NCBI GenBank assembly: GCA_039654915.1
Contig: CM077598.1
Location: 72,196,041-72,260,040, forward strand
DNA length: 64,000 nucleotides
Direction of reading: 5' to 3'
From: Aquilaria yunnanensis
Taxonomy: Eukaryota; Streptophyta; Magnoliopsida; Malvales; Thymelaeaceae
Part shown: positions 33,471 to 44,696 of the stretch, piece by piece
Position numbering within the stretch: the first letter of the stretch is position 1
Layout of the letters: each line of letters begins with the position of its first letter
Position numbers and translations under genes: made by a program
Notes under the pieces: model-generated
Database searches by the model: none
What the model was told of the DNA's origin: nothing
The model's input: the letters and a program-made list of their open reading frames with translations, nothing else

Positions 33471-34894
33471 TGTTAGTGTTGTGCCAAAAAGCCAATCATG
33501 AGATGATTGTATTTTTGCACATTGAGTCATGATATTTTATTAAGGCATTAATCCAGCAATTATGTTTGTTGTTTTGTTTTTGCGTAACGTAATAAACATA
33601 ATTGTAACCCTAGAATAATGATATTCTTAAACGTCCCTGGTCTAGTATTATTGTGGAGTGGGTTGCAATAATACATAACGAGTAGCATATGTGGAGACTA
33701 ATATGAGATATGTAGTCTACATATGGGTACAAGTTGGAGAACTTGTGTACTGGACTGACCCACCGTGAGAACACTTCATGGATCGTTATATGAGTGTCAT
33801 AAGTGATTCTCATAATGATCATGGTATATGTAGTCCTTCGACCTAAGATCATCAAGGTTCCCTACATGTGAGTCACATACTTTTATACTTTCCTTTGTTG
33901 CTCGTAACTGAGTGAACTTGATGGAGGTCATTGGGTATGTCACATATCATGCGGAGGGATTTGCATGATCAAGATGGGATTTGTCCCTCCTATGTAACGG
34001 GAGTGATATCTTCGGGCCCCTTGATAGAGTGAGACTTAGAAAATGCATGGCCATGCTGGGATGAGTTGATATACGATATCAATGTCATAAGCTTAAGTTA
34101 GTCTACTCGGTAATCAAGAAACCAAAGATTGGGCTATACGAGAGTGACACATTCCATGTCTCGTGCTTAGTCTAAATATCTTGGACAAAGGGACAATGGC
34201 ATATATCGGTGATGATCATAAAGGTTTAGTCAAATCATCGACAATCTTGTCACTTGGGAAGCAATGATGTGTTGCTAGACACCGCTCATTGCTTATTATC
34301 ATAAATGTGATTTATGATCATTGCCAACGTGATAAGAGCCTATTAGGTCGCACACATAGAGCTATTTAGATCATTAGAGTGCATGGGCTAATAATTTGGG
34401 TTTTGGTTTCACAATAATTTCGTATTATTAATGGGCCCAATAGTTGAGCCATTATTAAGCCTGAAATGAAATCCTAATTGGATTAGGGCTTTGAAACCCA
34501 TTAGGCCTGGAAGTTGAGTCTCACTATAAATACAACTTTTAAGTGAGAAATTTGTAGGTCTCCTTGCCCTAGCCTCCCAAAAGGACAGCCGCACTCTTCT
34601 CTTGCAATGCCTTGGAGGACGCAAGCTAGCACTACGAGCGGAAGAGAAACGCATCTTTCGGGACATGGTGGAAGCATGGTGATCCTGAGAGGCTCGTGTG
34701 GATACCATAGAGAGCCTGAACACGTCAACTGTTCAGGTTTTGTGATTCGACTCTACAGTTGAGTGAGTGATTCGACTCTACAGTCGACTCTACAGGTATG
34801 AAAATTTTTGAACACCCATTTTACCCCGTTTCACTTGCATCCTGGAGGGTTTTGGTTAAATTTTGCTGTGCTGTTTGGCTCCCGAAACCCATCA
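33471..34894 (+). mobile_element. S-type solo LTR 2
   Basis: 1,424-bp copy of the S LTR (TGTTAGTGTTGTG to ACCCATCA) flanked by ATGAT (33466-33470 and 34895-34899). It is close to copy 1 throughout, with a TATA box at about 34530. Near its 3' end it has a short duplicated GATTCGACTCTACAGT stretch (about 34743-34790) that copy 1 has once. Confidence 0.9.
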
Positions 34895-35455
34895 ATGATT
34901 TCTAGCTTCAAATACACCAAACTTACTTAAAATGAGCTACCCATTGCTTCTACAGCCATGGAACCCTCAACTTCCACCAAGAACTCTTGAATTTAGGCAA
35001 AGATTGGACAAGAAATCAATAAAGAAAGAGGGGGCTTAGGTTTGAAGATGAAGACAATGAATCATGGCATCTAGGCTTCCCTTTACCAATTTTGTAAAGC
35101 CTTTAACCCATAACCCATGAAACTTTTGTTAGTTTGTCAAAAAGAACTCCCTCCAAAAATAGTAAACTTAGGTCAAATCTTTGTCAAATCTTCAATAGTT
35201 ATGGAAATAATTTGGTGTTAAACAACGGTTAGGTTTTAAAATGTTTTTTTTGACTTTTGAGACTTGGCCCAACACCTTGGAATGCAAAATTACCATTTTT
35301 CCCCTAACCTCTTTTGACGCCATAATGTCCTCAGAACCTAGTAGACCTTAACTAACTAGCTTAACCATTCTAGATAAGCTTCAAATGAGGTACTAAAGTT
35401 GGAATTTATTAATTTATGTGCCTTAAATGAGCTTTTGACTAGGAGGGTTATAACA

Positions 35456-35468
35456 TTCTCCACACCTT
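35456..35468 (-). other. Polypurine tract of the family B element
   Basis: The minus strand reads AAGGTGTGGAGAA immediately before the LTR start TGTTATAAC. This marks family B copy 2 as the 3' LTR of a minus-strand element whose interior lies to the right. Confidence 0.6.
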
Positions 35469-38400
35469 GGACAATATCCTATGATACGGTGTGAACATAT
35501 CCCGAACAAACCTGCCAAGTGATGTCAATTTACAACATTCCATTTGGCACCAAACTAGTTGACTTGTTCAACTAATGCCCTCCAGGCATTTGAGTCGGGT
35601 CCTGTCTCGTATAGGTACTATGGATAGTGCCATACTTTGTGCTCGAACTTAATAACATGCCAAGAACTACCAAATGTTCCCCCCAGCTTTCCTTGACCTT
35701 ACACAGTCAAAAGTACCTTAGTGCAATTCCACCCTTGAAGACTATGGTATGGTCTTTCACTACCCCTTGCACGTAGTGCAACTAAAGGACACCTAACATC
35801 TTAACCTGTTCTAGTGAAACTGGTGACCAAAACTCTTCAACACCTATCCCTACGCCCAAGCCTCCTAGTGCATGCTAGCTTAACAAGTTTTGAAAACTTG
35901 CCACTAACCTTACACTGATAGTTACTTACTTAAAGCTTGCCACCAACCAACTTCCTCCTCTTTATCCTCTTTGCCAAACCCACTAGTGTAAATAAAGTTA
36001 ACAAGTTAAACTTGTCGATTAACATTCACACTTAAAAATGCTCATTCTAAGTTTGACACTAGATCCACGAATTACCAAACCCTTCTTTTTTGCAAGCTAG
36101 TTTAACAAGCCTAAAACTTGTCCATAATCTCTCACACAATTAGTTCCTTACTCTAGGTTTTGTACCTGACAACTGCCAATGATCACTAGACTAAGTGCGT
36201 CACTAGCATATTACGGCCATGCCATATACACCATTGACACCTTAAGGCATACTCAGCTCCAAGCTCAACTATACTCTATGGCTCTTCCAATAGGTGACTA
36301 ACTGAGAGTTGTAGGTCTTGGAACACCCTAGAGCACGAGTCTTTGATTCTTCCCTTGCAAAACCCCTATGCATTAGGCATGCTAGTGCACTGAGCAATAT
36401 ACCTATGCACCACCTAAGCATTATGATCTTACTGCCCCTTACCACTTTGGACTCCCTTTGTCCCGCAGGCCTCCCCATACTTGGTGATTGAGCCACCAAT
36501 AGGCTACCCAGGCTGAAGTTCTTGACAGTTAACTACTCTACTCAGAGTAACCTAGATGCCTAAAGCCTACATGCTAAGTCCCTTCACTTCCCTGCACTGA
36601 GAGCGCAACAACCTTCATAAGCAACATTAGCTTTTCAAGTGCATCATTAGTACACTTGCTTCCTAGCTACTAACCTCACCTGATTCCTAAATCATCTACA
36701 GGGTCCTTTGCAAAGCTACAAGGTACTAACCAATCCTAGGCCAACCTAGGCATTCTTTACTAAGTAGCAAAGTAAACACCTCGGCCTCCATCACTAGGCT
36801 CGAATGTGCCTCCAGTCTTACTTGACACCTTGACAACCTTGTGGCCCTCTCGACCCCTAACACTGTTAATCAACTCATCAACCATAATCCATCACTTAGC
36901 CTATCATTATAAAGAACCATCTATACCTCCCATACTTAACTACCATACCATGGCTACACTGTTTTGTGTTTGTGTTGAAATGATACACTCATGGCTTTTG
37001 CAAAATCAACTTACCTACTTGGTTGAAGGGCCAATTTCATCACCACTTCAATTAACTACCAAGAGGTGGTTAGCCATGTAAAATCTCTCAAGTCATACTT
37101 CCATGGTAATTCCACTTAGTGCACCTACTAGCCCTTAACTAAGCTCACAAGTCACTAGCCTTTTCTTTAGAAGGCATTAGGGTTAGGTGAGTTACTCAAT
37201 CTTTAGGAATAAAACTAGCTTAACCAAAACCATCACTAACTACGGTTCCAACCCATAGCTTACCCCTACTCTAGTGAAAAAAAAAACTACTGGTGTTGTT
37301 GCACAACATGTGAGCACAATAATACCTATACTAAACCTGGCACTTTTGATTTCAAAGTAGTAAATGAAACTAGGTGGAAGATTACTTCTTACTTTGGCTA
37401 CTTGTTAGTCACCTCTCAGCAAGTCATCATGAACTCCTGTTTTTGGGCACTTCTCAAACACTACCCTAAAGATTTAAGGCAAAACATCCTTTTTCTGGCA
37501 TCAGCTAAACATTTTTGACCAGGTTGTCCAACATTTTTCTAACTTACTAGCATTACCTTAAAGCAAAATGTGCTCCCCATAACTTCTTCGATTCCACTCA
37601 GGACTTAGTCCCTTAACTATGTGGCTAACTTCCTCAGTCAAGTTTCTATTCTTCATCAAATCATCTCGGTTGCCTACAACTCCACTTAACCTAAGGATGA
37701 TAACAAAAAGTTATTGGCTATCCCCTGGTCCATGGCAGTCAATCCAATTGCTTGGGCTCCCTCACTACCTTTCTTCAGTCAAGCCAAACCCCAACAATAA
37801 CTCTATTCTTAATAGCTCAACCCTAGGGTCTACAATTAACAAGCAAACAAACCTATCCATCCACTTACCCTAGATGACTTCCTTGCTACTTGCTTCATTC
37901 CATAGTTACCTCCTGCATTCAATGGTTAGAAAACAAAATAAAAAGTTACCTACCTACCTTTGTGACATTTGATAGAACTATTCCACTGCTTGGTGACTCT
38001 AAGGAACTCATCTATTTAGCTAGCTAGTCATTTTCTAGCAAAATAAAATTCTATGGGACCTTATAACATTTCCAATCTATTGAATTTAAGTCTTTACTTA
38101 AGTGTGTTCTCTCACTACCAAGTGGGTCGTAGGGTTAAGATTATCACCCAATACTTGACGCACTTGGAGGTCCTAATGCACTTGGGATAGCCCTTAACCC
38201 GACTAAAAGCATCACCGAATAGGACAAAATAAACTATGTCAATAGTTGATGCTAAAAATTACAACATAAATTATGGACTTACCTTGCACTAGCCATTTAC
38301 TGCCCAACAAGTTCACTATAGCTGCCCATCACATTTAGCTGGCAGTTACCTATTCCAACCACTTAACTAGTCGAAGCAAAGCTTGAACTACTCCTTTGGT

Positions 38401-38525
38401 GTAATAGGTGACTTCCTGTGGCAACAACTATTGGGAACAAACTTCCTAGGCTAGATTGCACCTAACCAAGCCCGTGCCTAAGACTAGCCTGATGACCACT
38501 CAGATTGTTGGTAATAGTTCCTTGG
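35469..38525. other. Unassigned, apparently non-coding interior (3.06 kb)
   Basis: By position this is the interior of the family B minus-strand element. I find no gag, protease, RT, RNase H or integrase motif in any frame; the longest frames (36806-37081 and 37619-37873, plus strand) have ordinary composition for chance reading of non-coding DNA. It may be the interior of a large non-autonomous (LARD-like) element, a long 3' UTR cut by later insertions, or unrelated DNA. Confidence 0.4.
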
Positions 38526-38862
38526 TATTATAGCTCTCCTAGTATGAAGCTTGATTGTGGGAGGTAAAGTAAATTAAACCTTAGCTGGAACCTTATTTTA
38601 AGTTCACATATAAAGATTAAGTACGTTAGGCAAGGTTCACTATGTTTCAAAGAATTTATGATAGCAAATTGCATTAGGGGCAAAATGGTAATTTTGTATC
38701 CCAAAGTTTCAGATGAAGTCCCGGGAGTCCAAAATGTGTTTTAAAACCCAGACCTAATTTAACACCCAAAAATTAGCCAAAGTATGTATGGTTTGACCAA
38801 GAATTACTATTTGGAAAAGAAGCCTTTTAGCAAATTTTATGAAAGTTTGGTGGCTTTGTTGT
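38526..38862 (+). repeat. Family B LTR, copy 3 (5' end only)
   Basis: TATTATAGCTCTCCTAG onward matches the first 340 bp or so of family B copy 1 (14127-14272 and 15697 on). It is cut at 38863 where a family R LTR begins. Its first base pair is altered from TG to TA. Confidence 0.75.
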
Positions 38863-39557
38863 TGTTACCACGTGACAAAAATGGGAGAATTACAATTGTG
38901 GAATAATGGTCAAAAAGCCATTATATTGTGTAATTCTCTTCATAGTGATTGAAATGTGAGGGGTAAAAGGTGTAATGAACACCTCCTTAAAAGTGTTCCA
39001 TGTTGTTAACTTGGCCCCTAAGAAAAGCCTCAAGGATTGCTTGTTTGTCAAGCAACCTATGGACCATTTTGCAAGGTTTTGGAAATTCGGGTACTTAATT
39101 ACAAAACTATCAAGAAAAAGCTTTGGAGAGTTATGGGAAGGGTATGAATGGTGTAAAAGTTCTATTGGAGGACCAAATTGCTCATAGAAGATAAGTTTGG
39201 ACAAAGAAAACACAAAAAGGCATAAAGGACCAAAGTGTTCTAATAGATGCCTTAGGATGTGTATGTTTTTTACTTAAGTCAAATGGAGCAATTTTGAGTT
39301 TTCCCACTTGCAGAGGGGCCACTGTCGCTTTGAAATTGGTAAAAAATGTTGGGCACATGCATACCAATAAGTTTAAGACAAAAAGACCATGCTTATTGGG
39401 AAAGAAAAGGAGATAAAGCATGATTAGGGCTAATAAGGGTGTTTAATGCCCCAAAGCTAATTTAAGGAGCCTAACTTGAATTTTTTTCTCCCATATTCAA
39501 CCCACATAGCCACCACCCTCCTCCACACTTCTTCCATAGCTCCTTTATAGCCACCAT
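38863..39557 (+). repeat. Family R LTR, copy R2 (5' 695 bp)
   Basis: Starts TGTTACCACGTGACAAAAAT inside family B copy 3 and is cut after 695 bp by R3. It matches R1 in reverse complement and R3 in direct orientation. Confidence 0.8.
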
Positions 39558-40244
39558 TGTTACCACATCACAAAAATAGGACAATTACAAGTGTGTCATA
39601 GTAGATGAGAACCATTATGTTGTGTAATTCTCACCATTGTGATTGAAGTGTGGGGAGTAAAAGGCATGACCAACAGCTCCTTAAAAGTGTTCCAAATTGG
39701 TAACTTAGTCCCCAAGAAAAGCCTTAAGGATTGCTTGTTTGTCAAGCAACCTATGGACTTTTTTGTAAGATTTTGGAAATTCAGGTACTCAATTGCAAAA
39801 CTTTCACAAAAGAGAATTGGAGAGTTATGAGAAGGATATGACTGGTATGAAAATGCTATTGCAGGACCAAACTGCTTATAGAAGACAAGTGTGGACAAAG
39901 GAAAACACAAAAAGACTTTAAGGACTTAAATGTCCTATTATGTGCCTTTGGTTGTCCATGCTTATGACTTAAGTCAAATGCAAGTTTTCTAGGATTATCC
40001 CATGTAAGGAGGGGCTGCTATGACATGGGATAAGGAGGTCAAATGTGGGCGAAGAGATTAAGGTAAAGAAACCATGGTCTTGTAGCAAGGAAAATGACAT
40101 AAAGCTTGGTTAAGCTTATTAAGTGTGTTTAGTGCGCCTAAGACCATATAAGTGCCCATTCTTGGTCCTTACCTCCCAAATTTCGGCCACCACCAGCAAA
40201 AAGGAACCCAGCACTCTCCTCCACACTTCCCCAATAGCCACTAC
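39558..40244 (+). repeat. Family R LTR, copy R3, first part
   Basis: Starts TGTTACCACATCACAAAAAT directly inside R2 and runs 687 bp until Tat-3 is inserted. It continues after Tat-3 at 61926. The expected target-site copy on the left is ACCAT (39553-39557). Confidence 0.8.
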
Positions 40245-41077
40245 TGATGCCCACTAACATCTTCGTTGTGCAACATAGTTAGCATGGAGAGGACTTCCGG
40301 TGAGGAGAACGTCTAAAGGAAAGATCTCTGGGAAGAGGTCCCCTGAAATACTCAAAGAACAAGCGTTAAGAGGTCCCTGGAGTGTTTTTCTATGGGGCAG
40401 TCTCCGACACCCGAGTCAGTGTTTGAAAATGGAGAATAATAAGTAGGGAGTGGAGAGTTTTTCCATTTTTTTTTATGTGTCATCCTCTTGCCTGGGTCAT
40501 TTCCCAGATATTTATAAGGAGGTGCATAGGAGAAGTTTGTTTTCCATAGCCTACCCCGATCATGACATGTGTTTGGTCGGATGCGGTCCATACCTTCGGG
40601 AGTGGGGGCCTCTAGCCTACCACAGGCCGTTTGGTTAAAAGCCTAGGTCGTACGAGGGCGGCGTGTCAGAGCGTGTCCGAGGGAGGCGTGTCAGGAACTG
40701 TACGAGGGCGGTGTGTCAGAGACTCTTTAACCATTTTTGTCATATTCTAGAGATCCCATCGGTGGAAGGGACCTCCTCGAGGAGTAAGACCCCTTCGGTA
40801 CGACTTTGCTCTCCAAGGACTGTGGGGAGAGGCCCCTCGGCCATGTAGAGGACTTTTAGGGGACCCGCACTCTTCTGAGAGTGGAGAGGTAATCCCCTAG
40901 GTTTCTAGACAACTTTACCGAGAATGGTATATCCTACCATTTCTGAGGGTGGTGGTGCTACCGACCGAGGGTGGCAAGGACCCTTTCTTCCCGAGGTGGG
41001 TTAGATGTAAATCCGAGGATGGTAATAAGTTCGTCACCCCTAGGGGCTATTCGGGTGCGATAGCCATTCAGCTATCA
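40245..41077 (-). repeat. Tat-3 3' LTR (833 bp)
   Basis: On the minus strand TGATAGCTG (41077) to GTGGGCATCA (40245). It is 23 bp longer than the partner LTR, mainly through an extra copy of a GTACGAGGGCGGTGTGTCAG-like segment around 40650-40720. Confidence 0.9.
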
Positions 41078-41798
41078 CGTGCCCCCCTCGGAAAACTGAA
41101 GTTTATTCTTCGATGGCCTGTCGTGTCCCGTAAACAGACGTGCTACTTCAGGTATGTAGGTCAGTGAACCGTCGACAGACGCGTTACTTCGGGTACACAG
41201 GTCAGTAAAGTATCACATCTCATAAACAGACAGGTTACTTCAGATATGCGTGCCAAGGCTGTCATGCTGTCAGAAGGCGTGCCCTTGTTTCTCATGCTGG
41301 GTGACACATTCCACGCGGTGAATGAGGGGCAGTTACGTTGGTTACATTAACCGCGTTTGTTCGTCTTCAGCAGGCAATTATGGCGATGATTCGCCTTCGA
41401 GGGGCAATTATTGCGACGATTCAGCTTCGAGGGGCAATTATGGCGACGATTCGCCTAGCTCCCTCGACCTATATATAAACCCTTCCCCGCTTCAGAGTCC
41501 CCACTTGTTTTTCTTTACTTCTCCTTTTTCTCTCGTTTGCTTTCAAACTTTCCTTCCTCTTCTGCGGTGGTGCTAGCGGCAGAGTGATTTCCGGCAAACT
41601 TTTACAATGGCATCTTCTAACCCCGACTTCTGCAAGAACTTTGGTGGCTTTTTTTCCCAAAGCCGTTTGGTTTTCTGCATCTCTAGCCTTTTCATTTTTA
41701 TTCTGAAGTCACTTTTTCTTTTGCCGAAGTCATCCTTCGGTGTTGTTTCTTTCCTTCTGCCCCCTTTTTAAATTTCCGAGGTCAGGCTTCTTTCAAAA
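41078..41798 (+). promoter_or_regulatory. Upstream region of the Tat-3 antisense gene
   Basis: Begins with the PPT (minus strand CGAGGGGGGCACG at 41078-41090). It holds a 30-bp tandem triplet (41373-41462) built on GGCAATTATGGCGACGATTC, a TATA box TATATATAAA (41470-41479) and a T/C-rich leader. Tat-1 and Tat-2 have the 30-bp unit once. Confidence 0.6.
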
Positions 41799-44271
41799 TG
41801 TATTCTCCTATTCCACTTATGGCAGTCTGAACTACCCCCGAGAGCTGGCTCCCTCTCAATTCTCACCCCTATTGTACTCCTTCGGAAAAATTATCGAAGT
41901 GAACAATGAAATTTTTTCTTCCCTCTTACTCGGTCATCAGGCTGCACACACCTGGCCTGTACAGTTATATGAACACTTCGAAAAAGGTTACCATTTTCTG
42001 AGCCCAACTGAAGGCTAGACTTCAGTTTCCTCTGCCGAAGATGATTTGTGACTTTCGCCAATTCCATGGCATAGCCGTGAATTAGCTCCCTCCCAATTCA
42101 TATTCTTATTTCAACGCTTTTCTCTACATGTGTGGGGTTTTCAAGATAGAACCCCACTTTATCATTTTAATGCAGTACTACAAGCTCTATCCGGTCCCAA
42201 TGGGTGGCTTCTATTTCTTGCTACCTCAGGGATCTAGGAGCAAAAAATACATGTTCACCTTCGGCACTAAAGACAGTTGGCGAGGGTGGCAAAAGAAGTT
42301 CTTTTTCTTGAAGCTGGCAGAGGGATGGTCGCATGTGCTGACCAAGTGGTCCTGGGTGACGCTGAAGACAGATGTTGTAGATCCCAAGAAGTTGCTAACT
42401 CCTGAGTTGGCAGCGAGGTTTGAGGATTTTCACAGCCGTATCCGAGCTGTCACCGACTGGGATGCCGAGGCTGCCTCGGGCTCCTTGTATCCCTTCCCCA
42501 TCAAGTGGGACTTCATGACCGAAGAGGTCCTTCAGGAGTTAGGGGTGATCAAGGAGCACAAGACCGACCTCGGCATTCCAACTCCTGCCATCGATGGGAA
42601 GAAGTCCTGGTTGGTGATGCTCCTTCGGAAGGAGCTCACATTCAAAGCCCTCGTTGAGAGTAAATCACTTTCCAAGTTTTGGTATAAGTATCCCTATGGA
42701 CTTAGACTGATGTTTTATTTCTTTTTCAGACATGGGCGATCAATCTGCGGTTTTCTACAAGTCTCTGTTCCTCAACCAAGCCGAGAAGGGGGAATAGAAG
42801 AAGAAATCCACCCCGAATAGGCGGAAGGCGTCTGGAGGGGGGCCATCTTCGGCCAAAAAGGTGAAGAAGGACCTTCTCCCCCCTCTCCCTAAGGATGCTA
42901 TGGAGGTTGGGGACCAGCCTTCGGCCCACGCCGACCTGCCCTCGGAGGCAACTGCCCTCCCCGTTTTCGGGAGTCCTGTCACTTTGGCAGACATCCTAGG
43001 TACTTCGGCAGGAGGCCCTTCTGCTGAAGAGCTCGAAGAGTGGAGGAAAAGCAAGGGTAAACACCTCCTTGCCAAGGTGGAGGAAGTTCGCGACTCTAAT
43101 GATGATGTCGCCGAGGTTCCCCCAGGTTTGCCTCTTAGCCATTTCTTCATTAATTCAAACATTTTTAGGATTCTCCATCTTTTAGACATATGGCTAAGGG
43201 ACAATATAATGATGGAACTGCGGCGTGACTTTGCAAAAGAACTGGCACCCTTGACATAGATTGTGGAGCACGCCAGGAAGTAGGCCCCTCGGGACTCCCA
43301 TATCCTGAAGGATAAGGTTCCGAGGGAGCCTTTCTGGACCTTCACGGAGGACATGAATTTGTTCTCCAAAGACAGCCAACAAATGGCTCCCCAAATGGCG
43401 AAGGACGTGCTCACCCAAGCCACTTTCAGATCCTTGGCAGATGAGTGCCTAAACGAGGAGGTCCTCATTGCAAAGATGTCCCAACACGATGCCCAGGTAT
43501 TCCTCAAACCCTTCAAGTTTTCCTAAGTGTTTGGTTTTCTTTTCAAAATCTTCACCAAATGTCCTTCATTTTTTGCAACTCTTAGCATACACCGGATATT
43601 TCTGAGCTTGGGCAGCAAAACAATCTTCGATCCGGTCATGGACCAAAGACCGTCTGGAGAAGGCCAAGGTATTTTGTGCCAATTCGGTCATAAAAAATGC
43701 TGAGTTGAGCAAATTAGCCAAGGGGGAGGTTGCCAAACTTTGGGAGGAATTCTTGAGGGATCAGGAGGAGCTCTTAAAGGATTTCTCCCAGAAGATGTCT
43801 GACATCGGCGCGAAGGTCGTCGAGCTAACTTTGGAAAACAAGGCCTATCAAAAGGGGAAGGAGGAAGACTCTACTCTCCTCACGAAGGCCGTCACCGAAA
43901 ATGCAGACCTTCAGGCCGAGGTCGAGGTGCTGAGAAAAGAGACGAAGAAGAAGAAGAAGATGAAGAAGCTAGAGAAAAAGGTCACTGATTTAAAGAATGA
44001 GGTGGAAGACTTGTCTGTTGAGAAAGACAAGGCTAATCAGGCGACTAAAGTTGCTTTCCAAGACGGCTTCTGTCTGGCTCGACACCAAGTCTTGGCGAAG
44101 TATCCAGACCTCGACCTCTCTTTCTTGGCTGCTCTGAACATCCTCGAGGGGCCTCGCTGGACTTGGTCAAAGATTGAGCAAATCAACCTACCATTTGCCC
44201 CTCCTCCGATGCTGAAGGTCGTGGCAAAGGACATTGGTGATGGAGCATCTCACGAGGGTGGGGTCTTTTAG
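41799..44271 (+). pseudogene. Decayed antisense gene in Tat-3
   Basis: Counterpart of the Tat-1 antisense gene. The N-terminal part (41799-42127) is full of stops and shifts. From 42128 the frame MCGVFKIEPHFIILMQYYKL matches exon 1 to the splice site at about 42659 (GTAAAT...TTTTTCAG to about 42730). Exon 2 starts MGDQSAVFYKSLF and has a stop (42796-42798). Exon 3 is shifted but still shows PFWTFTEDMNLFS when read near 43330. Exon 4 keeps a coiled coil and QDGFCLARHQVLAKYPDLDL to a stop at 44269-44271. The domain order is kept but the gene cannot make a full protein. Confidence 0.8.
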
Positions 44272-44696
44272 GCGTCCAGGGCTTTACTTCTTGTTTTTTC
44301 TTTGTAACCTTCTTTTTGTAGCCTCTTCCTTGTAATAAGGCTCCTTGTTAATAAAATTCTATGCAAGTTTTTCCTTAAGTAATTTCCATCTCCGAGGGTT
44401 AGTTTGGCCACTTTCGGTCAGGACCCTCGAGAAGATGTTTCTTCGCGCTTTCCATCAACCATGTTCGGCGTAACATTAATTTCGACGATTGTCTTTTGGC
44501 AAACCTTTTCCTTTTTTTAGTAGCCGAGTTTGGTTGACGCACCTTCGGAGAAAATACGTGACCTTCTCGCAAGTAAACATTCGTACCTTGCTCAGTTGGG
44601 TTACTTAGGTGGGGCTTCTTTTCCCAGGAGCTGTTTTGTACTTAGGAATTTTTTCAGCGAATTTTACACCTAGAAGTTTCTTACTTAGAAATTTTT
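44272..44696. other. Tat-3 spacer between antisense gene and pol
   Basis: No coding sequence. A polyadenylation-like AATAAA lies at 44350-44355. Short C/TTTCGG-containing motifs are present, but the tandem array seen in Tat-1 and Tat-2 is not recognisable. Confidence 0.5.
44350..44355 (+). terminator. Possible polyadenylation signal of the antisense gene
   Basis: AATAAA 79 bases after the antisense stop codon in Tat-3, in GCTCCTTGTTAATAAAATTC. Tat-1 (CTCTAAATGAACAATC) and Tat-2 (CTCTTAATGAAGAT) have related but non-canonical sequence at the same place. Confidence 0.4.

Larger units (their letters stand above)
28698..35455 (-). repeat. Family B LTR, copy 2 (inverted), split by two solo LTRs
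   Basis: Minus-strand LTR from TGTTATAACCCTCCTAG (35455) to GGCCGTGTCA (28698). Its own pieces are 34900-35455, 32889-33470 and 28698-30241, about 2,682 bp in all, in the same order as family B copy 1. A purine-rich tract AAGGTGTGGAGAA lies right outside its 5' end, as for a 3' LTR. Its left end abuts copy 1 in opposite orientation, giving an inverted pair of B LTRs. Confidence 0.75.

Noticed and set aside
36806..37873. Two plus-strand frames (36806-37081, 37619-37873) as genes
   Set aside because: Short, no recognisable motif, no promoter or splice context.
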